Source of the DNA: Blasia pusilla
Taxonomy: Eukaryota; Marchantiophyta; Marchantiopsida; Blasiales
NCBI GenBank assembly: GCA_050084515.1
Contig: CM114271.1
Location: forward strand, 65,534,001 to 65,598,000
Direction of reading: 5' to 3'
DNA: 64,000 nt
Below, one piece after another: positions 1-12,300 of this stretch (its first letter is position 1; each line of letters begins with the position of its first letter). The position numbers were made by a program, and so were the translations under genes. Below the pieces are notes generated by a model, which saw nothing but the letters and a program-made list of their open reading frames with translations, made no database searches and was not told the origin of the DNA.

Positions 1-900
1 TGATTGCCTTATATATAGCCATGCTCTTTCCAAAATCTTTCGTGGGGAGAATGCTTAGGATAATAGTGAGGTTATTTCTCGTCTATCATAGTTGGAGAGT
101 TTAATAAAGAATTCTCAACAAACTTTTGATTTGGAGGCTGAATTCAAAATTTTGAATGGGAAGCACGAGTTGTTTTCTAATGAGCATGAGAGTATGAAGC
201 GAGAGATGGAAAGTATCTTGAGCGAGTCAATTTCCAAATAATATGAGCTACATAGAAGACAAAGAGTAGTAATGGCACACCATAAGTAGTAATTGGGTGG
301 TTCAAGGAGAAATCCCACGGCAACAAAGAATTGATCGGGTAATGTGATCATGGCTCATTTGCTTCATTGACATGTATGATCAAAATTCAAGAAGAGCTTA
401 TTCACAAAATTTCTATAGATCTCCAAAATTAAAGCGTAGAAAATGTCTTCTTTGGTTAGGGGTTGGATCCACAAGAAGTCCGAGATGCCCTTAATACAAC
501 TCATCAGCTTCTTCTAAATAATAATCTAAATCCATTGGAAGATGATCTTATCTTGAGAAGACTCAAATTGATCATCTTGCCACATTTATGATGGCAAGAT
601 ATTCCACAAAGGATGGAAGGGGAATATTGTTACCTTTGTTGAATACATGAGGTACATATCGGATTCTTTGAGAGAGATAGGGAGATGTTTCCAATCCAAG
701 TAATACAAGACACAGACGATGGTGAAGTCGATGGTGTGTTGGAGAGGATTGTTCCTTGTCGAGGGGGGAGGCACATGACTAGAGCTAATTTAGAAGACCT
801 ATGAATGAGAACCACTCTTGAAATTTTTCCATGGAGTGAAATCTCTAAGCTTTTATTAGAGTTATCCTAAGGCTTAAGTAAGATGACAAGTATAATGAGG
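1..900. other. Gene-poor AT-rich DNA
   Basis: No intact reading frame or recognisable domain was found. Short frames near 120-240 on the plus strand would give a lysine/glutamate-rich, coiled-coil-like peptide, but stops interrupt it. It may be decayed retroelement gag sequence; that is a guess from composition only. Confidence 0.4.
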
Positions 901-904
901 GGAA

Positions 905-1995
905 GGTTTGTTTTATTCTCGGGGGGGTCACTATATGAAAGGCTCTACATCATCTATGACGTTTTAGGGTCTAGATCCCCTAACTTATAAGTGAAAAACT
1001 TTTTTTTTCTCACCCTTATGTACTTTAAAGGAGTCATTTTTTTATTTTTGGTACCGTAAAACTCTTTAAGTAAAGCAATCACTTGAAATAAATAAAGCCT
1101 TGAAAGAAAAGAAATGTTCCAAATTAAGTTAACATTCAACATGTTGTCCTTACACTATGATAGAGCGGGATTCAACCCTAATTGAGCAAGAAGCTCAATT
1201 ATCCAAATGCAATTTTTCATCCTCCTAGCCTACTCCCTCCCACTAACCTACTCACAATTCAACAGTGTCAAGTAGACTCTAAGCACAATCCACAAAAATA
1301 TTGAATCCAACATGTCTCAAACATAAAAGAACTCACCAAGATCAACTCACACTCTGAATATATGTAGTCAAAGCATGTAATTCAACTAAATCAAGTATAT
1401 ATATATATATTCTATCTTGTACCTATGATTTCATTTTCAAGTTCGCATTAGAAATCACGTTTTCAATATCAATCCATTACACATCTATTGCATCATAAGT
1501 GAACAAGATTTTGTTGTTACCATGGCCGGAAGACTTGTACCAATTACACATGACACAACAAATGCTTCCCTTATGTCCAAGAGGAGGTACAAGGATGTCC
1601 ATAAAGTCCAAGGCTGTCAAAGTAATGGGGAAAGTGGAAGCTGCACTAAATATTGATTCAATGGAAACATGCAAATAATTCCACCTTACATATCATTACT
1701 ATGTTTGGCAGTGGCTTGGGTATTGCTGAAAGCTTTCAATAGTCTATTATCAAGTGCAAGAATACAAGACCGTCGCGCGAAGGGGTACTTATCTTTACTT
1801 TCAAGCCCCTAAACAAATCAAGGACACAAATTTACTTAACAAAATATAGGGGTCATAATTTTTTAAAAATTGCGGTTTTATAGTAAGTAAGGGGGAGGAA
1901 AAAATTAATTTCACTTATAAGTTAGAGGTTTCCAACCCCAAAATGTCGTAGGTGATGTAGGAGGTATACATAGAGTGTCCCCCCGGGGCAAATTT
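905..1995. repeat. Long imperfect inverted repeat with ~150-base arms
   Basis: The stretch at about 905-1060 reads, as reverse complement, like the stretch at about 1845-1995. Both share CACTTATAAGTTAG, then a CCCYAAAAYGTC block, then GATGTAG and a run of C. The arms are diverged but stay alignable over roughly 150 bases and enclose about 800 bases with no coding capacity. This is the layout of a foldback or TIR transposon, or of two related elements in opposite orientation. No target duplication was identified. Confidence 0.55.
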
Positions 1996-2450
1996 TAGCG
2001 CCGTCGAAGGAGGGTAGAGGGATCCGTCCGATTTCCATAGGTGAGGTGCTCTTGCGGTTGGTGAGTTGCACCATCGCTTTGCGATTCCGTGAGGCTTTCC
2101 AATCACATCTGAGTCTGCACTAGTTCGAAGTTGCCACGCCCTCTCAGAAACCTATGAACTCGTTGTCGCTCTCCTCCTATCAAATTGAGACCTATCACAC
2201 GCTCCCAAGTCTCCATCGTGACCTCACTCGGAGAGGACGCAACCTCCGACTTTGGTTGCTATTTAGCAACCTTAGCCACCTCCGCAACAGCCACTCCACT
2301 CTGACCTCCTACACCATGCTCTACATCCAAAAAATGAATATGTGCTACTCTGGCCGCCTTCGCACTCTCTACTCAAACGACGCCCCAGGAAGTCCATGGG
2401 TGCCTATCTCTCCTCGTCTCACCCCAAGCCAATGCCTGTAGAAACCTTGT
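1996..2450. other. Slightly GC-richer stretch, no gene
   Basis: A 95-codon plus-strand ORF at 2154-2441 is rich in Leu, Ser and His and matches no family I know. The stretch continues outward from the right arm of the inverted repeat, so it may belong to the same element. Confidence 0.3.
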
Positions 2451-5400
2451 AGGCAATAGGAACTATTGCATGGAGAATCGCCACAATAGTCAGTTTTTCT
2501 TGAGAACTATGCTCATAGAGAGTTGCGAATTTTCAAGTGTTTCTGGAGAGCTCAAAGGTTAAAATATGATTGGCAACAAGTAGCAAAATTTTATTTGCTG
2601 ATCACTCTATACATAACTGTCCACAGGAGACGACATTGGTTTCAGCTTTCAACCACATAACAATAAGTCGACGAATGCCGAACAATGGTGAAACAACTTA
2701 AAAAAGAAGCCAAAAAAATAGACATACACGAACGATTCCAGAGAAGCATAGTCCATCCGTCCAAGGTTCCAGTATCGTAGGATGTAAATCCAATTGAAAA
2801 AAAAAATGCCTTGAGCTGCTTCACGAGCTGCTTCACGTGTAGGTGTTACTTACCACGGATCAAAGAAAGCTTTTCAACCTATTTTTATGATCTCCTTTCA
2901 CATTATTTTCTGAACCTTTTGAAGATTCCTTTATTTTTAATTTGGTATTTTCCTATTTATTTTTAGTAGTTTTAAAAGGTAAAACGGAGGGCATTCTCAA
3001 TTTCTTACTTGTGTTTATTATGTTCTTACCTTTTAAAATTTAGAAATAAGTTTTTAACTTTCATGTCTAAGAGATTTTTTAACAAGAGAATTTATGAAGT
3101 TTTCTTTTGTTGGAAATCTTACTATTAAATTCTTAATTCATTCCTCTTCCTTTTATTATGTCAAAATATTATTTATAATAGATTAACATTGAAATATTTT
3201 TCCAGCCAGGTATGTATTTTTTCAGCCATGTACGCTTCTAAAGTGCCTTTCATATTTCTTCATATTTTATCTTTTCTCCTTTGAAAATGATGGTTCTATT
3301 TTTCAAGTTTAATTTGAAGGTAAAATTAATTCATGCTTTAGAAAAATAAGCATGTGTGTCTATTTTTCATCATATTCAACTATGTGATGTTTATATGAAA
3401 TTTGGGTTACTACATTATCCAAATGTATCTAAAGTCTCTTCCACAAATTTTAGGAAAATGGGCCAATGAAATTAATGTTGTACAACGAAAAGTGGATGTT
3501 GAGAATCCAACATGAAAATTTGGCATGTTTACTTTGAACCTTCTACTACAACTACAACTAGAAGACTTTTTATAAATTAATTATAAATCTTATTTTAATT
3601 ATTTCAGAAAATATTATTACCCACACAGAAAATATTATTACCCACAAAATAATACCATATTTATAGTGTGTGTTATATAACTAAGTTCAACAAACTCTAA
3701 TTCTTGAGACTTCAATATTTAACTTAGTCTTAAATTACCTACGTCATATTGTTTAAGATTGATAAATAAGGCAAGATTGAATTTTTAATTAATTCTCAAT
3801 AAAATTAAAACACCATGTCAATTTTTATAATCCATCTTAGTTGTATTTTAGAACTAGAAAGTGACTTGGTGGCAATTACTGCTAGCATCATTGTAAAACT
3901 AGTGCCTCCATACTTAGTTGTAAGTTTCCTAGTGCTAACAATAATATATTCTGTTTAAATATCCCGATTCCCAAACTTCCACAAATAGTATTTAATATCT
4001 AGATGGTAAAAAAATTTTGCATGGAATTATATTAGAAATAAAAACATATTCACATGAAAAATGTGTATGGAAAAATTAATCCATGAATTTTTGAAAAAAG
4101 AACCATATGTAATAAAAGACCGTATAACTTTCAATGATTCTATTTTTATTCCTTCAAATTTAAAACTTAAAAGAATCTATATTATTGAGAGAGGAGAGGT
4201 TTACAAAATCTTTCCTATCTTAAGGTACCAATTGGCATCTTTGCTTTGAGGATTCCTCTTAGTTTGGCTCATGTCATTTTAAGGAGTTAAGTTAAGATAG
4301 GAAAGAGCTAAGTTAAGGGAAGAATGTAAACTCCTTGTGCATCGTACAAGCATCTTACTAGTAGTTTCTACATTATACACCAACTTTTTTAATTAGTTAC
4401 CCTTTCCATAAAATGTAGAAAATATGAAGAATCTTAGATGTTACTCTTGACGTATTTTTTGTTATTTTATGGAGGATATAATATAATTTCTTGATTGTAG
4501 GTGGAGAGGGATGGGACCCATCACTGAAAAATGAAAAGTGGAGAGTGGTAGGTTCTAACTAACACCCTCCCAAAATTGAAAGTGCACATTCAAATTAAAA
4601 GTTGGTTAAGAAATCATGTGAAATTGCTTTGCAGTTCAGATTAAAGTGGGAAATGATATTTTACAATCTTGTTATATTTAATTTTTTATTTAATTGATTG
4701 ATTCATGATTTTATGTGGTGAGTGGCACGCTCCATAATTCATTAAAAATGAATACATTTTTCCTCGGTTATTTTTTAAAGCTTTGACTCATAGAGAGAGA
4801 TAACAAATTTTCCAAACACTCTCGAATAACTTCTTTAAGCGAATAATGGTAGGTTTAATTGTGGTAAGAGTTAATTGGGTTTGGGTAGATTCATTGCAAA
4901 ATGTCATAGAATTTCATACTTGACCGGGATAGTAGCATGTGTGATAACATAAAGTAAGGCTAAGCCTTTTTATCAGGGGAATACGTACAGTGTTATCCGT
5001 TTGTTGGCTTTTCTACACAACTAAATTAGGATCATGGGTTAACTTGACCAACTACATGAGATTTTCTATAGAACCAAATGTTATCTCTATGGGTGATGTC
5101 TTTATGCTATGATCTTGTAGTAGTGAAGTATGGTTTACTAAAGGAGGCTAACTCAAGTTCTAATCTAGGTTCTTAATCTCTATTTCACAAATTCTTATTA
5201 ATATTTTGGACAAACCTGTATTGGTTTGTCAAATATTTGGTTCTCAATAATCAAAGGTTATCAACAACACCATATCAATTTGGTGGTTTTGATGACAAGG
5301 TCCTTTGAGTACTAAGATTCTCGAAAAAAAAAACTAAAGAAAGATTTAGTATATCATTATAAAGGGTTGGTAAACATGTCTAAGGCTTGTGTAGGGAGGC

Positions 5401-7855
5401 AAAGATGCAACTTCATCTTAGGTGATTTGGAAGGCTTCAAATGAAAATTAATCAATCCCAAGACTTTTCTAAAATAGGACCGACAATTCTTTTTTTATAT
5501 TTTCATGATTTTTCACGTTAATTGAGAAATTGAGAAAACATAATTTCAACCTATATGATAGGTTTTATTTCAAAAGGAAATGTTTAGTGGTATTATTTTC
5601 ATGTTTTTTTAACCTTTTTCCAAAAAATAGAAAACTTGTCATTGGCATGTTGAAGTTGTCATACAATTGAATTTTTTATTTTGCACCAAACATATAGATC
5701 TACGAATTCCAGAAATGGCATTGTTGTTGGTTAAGGGATAAATCACAACTTGCATGTTAGTACTTCTAGTACCTTATTGGCAAGTCCTCATGGTGGTCAT
5801 TTGAACATAATAGATCCTCTCTACTCATTATAGAATGGAGAAATGACATAATCTAATTAGTTGTCAAAAAAATAATTTGGATTTTATGCGGAAAAATTAA
5901 ATTCAAAATCATGAGAACATCCATCATAAGTTTTTGGTTGCACTTATCATGTTCGGATGGTTTTTCAATCCATCCAAGAATTTATATTTTCCATAGACAT
6001 TATGGAATTCAGGATGGTTCCTAGATTGGAGTTGTAATCCTTGGGCCCAATCTGAATCAGATGTGACATAAGGATTTATCTTGGATACATAATCCAACTG
6101 CATTAACATCATCTTGCAAAGTTGTACAATGGTCAATTAGCGCTTTATCACTCAAAGCTTGAAACTCCTTACGAACCTTGGTACCATCATCAATCAATAT
6201 CTCTATTGGTGTGCGTTACTAACTTAGCACTTGATCTGGGAAAATATATACTCTATTCCTTCACTCACTTTTTTTTAAAAAGAAACTAACTCTATCGACT
6301 TTTGAGAATTTCTTAACCATTACTAATAAATAGTGACTAGGATGCTACGTCAAAGATAAAGGTTTGGGAAAATTGAAAATCCACTCAAAACTTGAACCCA
6401 TTATGATTCACAAATGCAACTATGGAATCAAGATATTAAAGTATGCACGTGCTCTATTACACACCATACACTTGAAAAAAAAAATCTATATCTATCATAT
6501 GAAGAATCCCAAGATCTAGAGGCCAAAGACAAGAAGTGGCCCAAGATATGTAGAGTCACCATCAGAGGTGACTACATCATAGATCTACCATATGTGGTGC
6601 ATCTATATATAGCTAGAGAAAGGCTTGCGATGCTTACAATGTAGAGAGGCTACAAATTAAAGACCCAATGCAGCCTAGATCCACGGCATTGTATAGATGT
6701 CAAAAGTTTCCAAGGTTCATGTGTTGGTCATGTGGATGATCACCTTATCAAAGAAATTATAAAAGATAGGGGAGTAGATATGGAATGTCACTTCCATTGT
6801 GATCACAACCAATGGTATGGTTATACTCAAGAGATATGCTCCATCGATCATCATGTGTAAAGGACTAGCAAAAAACTCGTAAAATAGAATAAAAGCACTT
6901 CCTACTAGTCCCTAGGTACAAAAGAATTGGGAGTCCAAAACACAATATAACATTGTGAGCGTGTTGAGAGTGCCATATTCGCAAATTTTGAGCGTATTTC
7001 AAATATTCTACAAGTAATTTTTGATGTCTTGCTAACTTCCAAAGTCATTTTTTATATTATTTAATACATGATTCAGTTTCCAAAGACATCGTACTTCTCT
7101 AGTGAAATAGGTACTACTCAATATAATGACAAAGCATTTGTGTAATTTCGTACTTCCAAATTCTCAACTTACACTCAATGATGAAGAAAAGTAGAATAAC
7201 ATGTTCGTTGATGAATCATCTTCATAAATAGAAAAGTGTCTCTCATTGCTACTAATTCTTCTAAAAAAAAAAAGGACCATGCAATGATAGAACATCTCTC
7301 CCTACTATCAGAATTCAATCTATCATTGTGGGTTTTTCTCTATGTAACAAATTTCCTACGTCCCTATTATTGCAATCATCTCTCAATAGACATGCATAAC
7401 ATCCAATTCCAAAACAACATGCCAAATAGAACGTAGACTACTACCTTTGTACGCGTATCAAACTGAGGAAGGAAACGACTTTCCTATTTCATCAACCATG
7501 CACAAAAACTTCAAATATTACAAAGCTTGAGACTCTACCACTCTGATCACTCTTAGGAGCCTTACAGTATACCCAAAGAATAACCCCTTTGTCTTCAAAA
7601 GCTCTTCTTAAATAGTGAATGATTGTGGGCTCAGTAACAATATGAATCATCCACCTTTATAGTTTCGAGTTGAAAGTCTTCCTAACCAACTTGATCAATG
7701 GTTTAGATTTTCCTAGTAATCAATCACACTACAACATCTACTTTTGATATCGTCGTGATTCTAGAGAATTTTGGATCTTGGCAGGTTCACCTTTTAAGAG
7801 ACTTAACCACCACTTTTTGTTCCATTAAAAGGAAGATTTGAGATTTTTCCTTTTT
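2451..7855. other. AT-rich intergenic DNA
   Basis: Both strands hold only short ORFs (up to 76 codons) of low-complexity composition. No conserved motif, RNA gene or clear element end was found, apart from a small tandem duplication at 3605-3646. Confidence 0.5.
3605..3646. repeat. Perfect 21-base tandem duplication
   Basis: Two back-to-back identical 21-base units begin CAGAAAATATTATTACCC. It is a local replication-slippage type duplication in AT-rich DNA. Confidence 0.9.
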
Positions 7856-8156
7856 GTAAATTAAAAGGAAGATTTGAGATTTTTTTAGTAATAGCATAAT
7901 CTTTCTTCGCTATGAAGTGCTTCATATCTCTAGTTTTTGTTCTTACTAGTCTTTATATGGAGTACAAAAATATGAGATACCTCATTCAATCTCTATTAAG
8001 AGTTTTCATAAAGACGTGTTGTCTTTGTCTTCAGAAAAAGTCCTCATTCCCTCTAGGAAGATGCTTTGTCTTGGTTTAGACTTCTTCCTCTTATCCTTGG
8101 AATCCATTCTCATTATGCTATTACTCAAAAAATCTCAAATCTTCCTTTTAATTTAC
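7856..8156. repeat. Near-perfect inverted repeat, 45-base arms
   Basis: The left arm (7856-7900) begins GTAAATTAAAAGGAAGA and ends AGTAATAGCATAAT. Its reverse complement lies at 8112-8156 with about two mismatches. The loop is 211 bases. A third, partial direct copy of the arm lies just upstream at about 7823-7848. The near-identity suggests a recent fold-back duplication or a small foldback/MITE element. A transcript would form a long hairpin. Confidence 0.85.
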
Positions 8157-9536
8157 TTCTTTTATGTACATTTTGTGGGATTCTCAACATCCATTTCTCT
8201 TAGCAACATTAATCCGATCGGCCCCCTTTTTATGAGGAGAAGCCTAGATTGATGGTTCCGACTTAGATATCGAAGGAGTAATAGTAATATGACTTCTTCA
8301 AGCACCGTGATGCAATTTTTTCTATAAATAAAAAAAAATAAAATTAGGTCAAAAGCCCTAGTTTATCGGATAGTCAAATAGTCAGAAGCCGCAATAGTAG
8401 CGCATTCTCGTATGTCAAGTTATCTCCATGTGCAGGTTCCATCGAAGGTCTTCTGTGAGTGCATGGACAGACTAGGCCACTTTTTATCTCCAAGATTTAT
8501 AACATATTTCGGTGATTTTGTCACATTTGGTTTTGTCACACATTTTACAATGAAGATGTAACTTCCTTCTTCCTAATTGATCCTTGCATCCATAAACTAC
8601 CTACTTTCACAACTACTGTGAAAATTTGTAAAGGAGTGAGTACCCCATACTTCCCTCCTCAAGTGTGAGCCGCCTTTGGGGAACAAATAAGGTCATACTC
8701 CTAAATGTGGTTGGGTAGATGTAGTGCCTATAGCAGATCAAGAAGGATTCACACCATCCGATGGAATTTGAGAATGTACCGTAGAATGCAGATTGGTCTA
8801 GTAGACGAGCTTAGGCTACCCTCTAGCTCCCCACTTGGTCTCTCTATGACTAATCTCTAGGGCCCCTAATGAAAAATCTCCCTATCATCTTCAAAGTCCA
8901 CATTGGCCTCTGTGTCGTCCTCTAAACTATTAGACATGGAGTCACTATTGGACTCTAATCAGAAAGTTGTCTTCCTCTTGAACCTTTTCCACACTCTATA
9001 TCCTGATGGATGTAAAGATCGACATCCACACAGATGTATAGTGCGCAACTATAAATCTCCTTGCTCTACCTCCTCCTACCAAGTCCTATGGGTATGGCAT
9101 ATAATGTTGCCACAAACATATTAGTCAATATTAGTTCTTGAAACATAAATTACTTGGGAATTATGATTATTAACTTAAAGGTTCATAGAAGAGATTTGCT
9201 ATTGTACCAAGATCAAGAGTATGTCCCAATATGGAAACACCTGCTTACTTATGTATCTACCATGGCAAACACTGTATATTATCATAGGCTCTAGATGAAT
9301 GCTATAACATACGTACTATCACAAATCAAGCCCATAAAAATGTTAGACTTATTCTTAATTACATACATATACAAACATCCAAAAAATTCAGAATATCCAA
9401 GGTTTGGTAGACTCATAAATTAAAGGCATAGTTATCGATGCCCAAAATTTTGGAAATTTCTCTTTTCAATTATTTTTGCTTAATTTTTTGTCCATACCTT
9501 GATGCGTATATCACAATCATGCCTACTAACAAGGAT
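8157..9536. other. AT-rich intergenic DNA
   Basis: ORFs of up to 78 codons have no recognisable domain. The last part runs into the Ty3-type reverse transcriptase relic and is probably decayed retrotransposon. Confidence 0.4.
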
Positions 9537-9617
9537 ATGCTTGATATGATAGATAGGCGGATATGCGGATAATCTTTGTCAATCAATCAATACACAAAGG
9601 TTGTAAGTCATACTATG
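9537..9617 (+). pseudogene. Ty3/gypsy reverse transcriptase relic, part 1
   Basis: In one frame (9558-9617) the translation reads RICG, stop, SLSINQYTKVVSHTM. This lines up with the start of a Ty3/gypsy reverse transcriptase, where families show R-M-C-V-D-Y-R-x-L-N-x-x-T. The aspartate position of that motif is a stop codon. The frame is cut at about 9617 by an inserted DNA transposon and resumes after it. The assignment rests on motif recognition, strengthened by part 2. Confidence 0.55.
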
Positions 9618-10057
9618 TCGAGCTTGCATGGAAATAGACAAGTCCGGACATGTCCACTAACATGCCGCCTGAGTACCCTCGGCTCGCATCTGAGCCTGTC
9701 CCTGAGCCCGCCAAGCTCGTTGCATAGACTAGGGCTGGCTAAGCCTGCACCCATATTATGACCCGGACCAACCCGTGGTAGGCCTATAGTTAGGTTTTAG
9801 GGCGCGCTGGGCCCCCATTGAACGGGCTCAGGCACGGGCCCTGCGTAGGTCCTCATCTTGCCATACGGGCCCTATGGGCCTACCAGGGGCTACGAGCGGA
9901 CCACAAAATGGGTGCAGGCTTGGCTAGCTCAAGTCTACGCGGCGAACCTAGGTGCAGACCGTGGGTATTCAGCCCTGCATGGACATATCCATCCCTGGGA
10001 TAGACATATGTCCATGGACATGTCAATGTCCGCGGACATGAATTTGTCCATGTAAAA
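9618..10057. mobile_element. hAT-like non-autonomous element (GC-rich core), inserted in Ty3 reverse transcriptase
   Basis: The left end reads CGAGCTTGCATGG followed by a GACAAGTCCGGACATGTCC block. The right end contains GTCCGCGGACATG and then TTTGTCCATG. These match the ends of the other members of this family in the window. The core is GC-rich with GCCCG/CGGGC words. The ends are worn: candidate target duplications are ATACTATG on the left and ACACTATA on the right (6 of 8 match), so borders are approximate. It splits a Ty3/gypsy reverse transcriptase frame and is therefore younger than that retroelement. Confidence 0.7.
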
Positions 10058-10063
10058 CACTAT

Positions 10064-10350
10064 ACGATCCCCAATCTAGAAAAGAACTTTGATGCCATTG
10101 GACATGCAAAAATCTTTAGTTTATTGGATCTCCAAGCCAAATACTATCAACTTCTTGTAAAATTGGTCTATGCCAAAGACATCGCATTTTGGGGTATTGA
10201 TCTTCATGGGAAGGATGATTTTTTCACATCTTAGTTATCCGATAGGTAGAGTTGTACCGTGTTGACGACATAGAGCATGAGAAGGCTATTCATGTGTAAC
10301 TTTGTCTTAAGGTGTTGGATGAGGTTGACAAAAAAATCCGTTCATGTTAG
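10064..10350 (+). pseudogene. Ty3/gypsy reverse transcriptase relic, part 2
   Basis: The frame 10064-10234 translates to TIPNLEKNFDAIGHAK, then IFSLLDLQAKYYQL, then a stretch ending KDIAFWGIDLHGKDDF. This matches the Ty3/gypsy reverse transcriptase block that in intact elements reads GAKIFSxxDLxxGYxQ followed by KTAFWG. A stop closes it at 10232-10234. Farther on, a DDI-EHEKAIHV, stop, LCLKVLDEVD stretch resembles the catalytic YxDDI block and the following EEHLxHLxxVLxxL helix, so the relic probably reaches about 10350. No intact integrase, RNase H or LTR was found nearby. Confidence 0.8.
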
Positions 10351-11289
10351 AAATAATGTTTATGACTATATCTATTTTTTCCAAATGACAAATTGATTGG
10401 ATTTAGGGTCATCTGATAACTAGTGCATGGAGGCTACGGTAGGGGTGGCTATTTTTGGGAAAGATTTTTTTGGCTCTTCCCAAGACTATAAGAGGGAGAG
10501 AGATGGCTTTCCCAAGCTATATTTCTCATGTTGAGCCTTTGGAGTACCTCTCTTGCTAGTGTGTGGTAGGAATGAGGGTGCTAGCATCTGGATTCCCTCA
10601 TAGTGGAGGGTGGATGTGGCTCAATATGTTGATATAGATTCAAGAGTGGAGTTGGCCATGTGAGCCATTTTTACTTCGATTTTTAATGAGAAAGATGTGA
10701 GGGAGCAAGGAGTAATTCATTGTATGCACGTAGGCAATGAATTGCCTCGATGGGGAGCCTCTAAAGACGTGTGTGTGCATTGGTGTTATTAGTTATTTGT
10801 TCAAAAGATTATACTCGTAAGGGCTCTCCATTTTTTTAAGATCTCGTTGGTGCGGACTGACATAGGGTAGGGGCAAAGTGTAGTGCAAAGTGTGGTGGTG
10901 GGTGTACATAAGTGAGTGTTGGGTCATAGATACATATTAGGATGTGGTGCTTTTAGGTTGAAGTAGACAAAGTGGCCATTTTAGGGAGGCGGGAGCCCTT
11001 AGAGCAACAAATGTTAGAGCGCAGATTGCTATGAAGGAAAGGAGAGTTTGAAATGTGATGTTGCTTCACAAAAAAATCCCACATTGAAGGTGGTCTTCAA
11101 ATTGTCTAAGTAGATTGAGCTTAACATGAATGAGGAGCACGTTGTGACCATGGAATTTCCTTTTGAGTTGTTGGATCCACGAGTGGCAAGAGCCCCACAA
11201 ATGCTCCAGCGAGCACCACTGCCACGAGAGCGCGTCGGTGTGCCTAGAGAGTAGGGCGGATACGATGAGCCCATAAGGCAATAACCTGT
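10351..11289. other. Intergenic DNA, no gene
   Basis: This follows the retroelement relic and may be decayed pol sequence, but no motif can be read. The minus-strand frames crossing 11029-11290 belong to long ORFs created by the GC-rich transposon to the right. Confidence 0.4.
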
Positions 11290-11752
11290 ACCAACATATA
11301 TTGGACAAAAAGGACCAACATTGTCTTTTTGGACATATTGTACGTAGGTCCCACAACCACAAGGTACGTAGGTGCCTCTGATTGCTCGGCCAGCCTGCAC
11401 CAAGTCTAAGAACTTGTCGCCCATTTTGTAGCCCGCGCGCATCGGTCTGCCATATATCCATGGCAGACCCACACAAGGCCTGTAGTGTAGGCTGTGGCCT
11501 TTGACCTCTGGCCTCTAACCTCTGGGTTCGCCTTGCACAAACCAGAGCCCACCGTATGTCCGCCCTCTGGTTGCTATGTGAGCTAGAGCCTGCCCTATGC
11601 AGGCTAAACCTCGCCTTGCGCAAGGTTGCACGAAAATGGATATGTCCAGACATGCTTGGACCGCACCAAGGCCCGCACCCAAGCCCGCCTCGAGCCCGCC
11701 ATGTAGACCCGGGCTCACAGAGCCCGCACCCGTTGCATGGCCCGTAAGACGT

Positions 11753-12040
11753 GCTCCAGGCGGGCAAGTGCGAGCTCCGGGTGGGCAGGTCGAGGCTCTC
11801 GGTTGATTGGGTGCGGGCTCCCGACGGGGAGGTACAAGCTCCAGGCGGGCAGGCGCGGGCAAGGGCGGACAGGCGCACGCCCCCGATCGGCAGGCCCGGG
11901 CTCAGAGCGGAAAGGTGCGGGCTCAAGGCAGGCACGGGCTTCCGGCGGGCATGTGCGGGCTAGGGCGGGCATCCGTGGGCTCTGGATGGGCATGTGCGGG
12001 CGAAACGGGTAGGTGCGGGCTCGGGGCGCAAAATTTTGGT
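11753..12040 (+). repeat. GC-rich minisatellite, units of about 20-30 bases
   Basis: The motif GCGGGCTC followed by 3-6 variable bases and GGCGGGCAGG recurs about a dozen times with drift. It gives open frames in several registers, so the ORFs here are not evidence of a gene. Confidence 0.75.
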
Positions 12041-12095
12041 CCTACGGACCAAAGTTTGGTCCGTTGGACCGAGATTTAGTCCAACTGATCAAATT
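12034..12095. repeat. Cluster of short GGTCC/GGACC palindromes
   Basis: The stretch contains TTTTGGTCC-TAC-GGACCAAA, then TTTGGTCC-GTT-GGACC, then ATTTAGTCC. Each forms a small dyad with a three-base centre. It lies next to the minisatellite inside the GC-rich transposon and is a variant of the subterminal GGAC/GTCC palindromes of the family. Confidence 0.75.
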
Positions 12096-12300
12096 TGGCG
12101 GGCCTTCAGCCCACACCGAGGCCGCCCTAGGCCGGGCTGCGGGCCATGTAACGGGTGTAGGGGTGGATGGGCATGGTTTTCGGGCCCGCCCGCACGGCTG
12201 GACAACCACGGACTTTGTCCGTGTGGCCTTTAGGTGGGGAGTTGCAGACCTAGTCGCAAGCCTACGGTGGGCTTAGGGAGGGCCGGTGCGTACTATTGAC

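Larger units (their letters stand above)
11290..12300. mobile_element. GC-rich hAT-like element cluster with minisatellite core
   Basis: A CAAGGTTGCA end starts at 11621 and is followed by the GGATATGTCCAGACATG type of subterminal palindromes. A GGACTTTGTCCGTGTGG block near 12210-12230 looks like the opposite end. The DNA between is extremely GC-rich and made of GCCCGC and GCGGGC words, in contrast to its AT-rich flanks. The part from 11290 to 11620 shares vocabulary with the family (GCCTGCACC, TTTTGTAGCCCGC) and may be an older copy. No target duplication could be fixed. Several long ORFs on both strands here are artefacts of the repeat. Confidence 0.6.

Noticed and set aside
5924-6136. Retroelement integrase fragment on the minus strand
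   Set aside because: The 70-residue product has a plausible composition but none of the HHCC or DDE landmarks.
11066-11935. 289-codon minus-strand ORF
   Set aside because: It is produced by GC-rich repeat words inside a transposon; the product is low-complexity Ala/Pro/Gly/Arg/Ser with no domain.
12034-12095. CRISPR-like repeat-spacer array
   Set aside because: The dyads are 13-20 bases, adjacent and variable, without spacers of even size, in a plant nuclear context.
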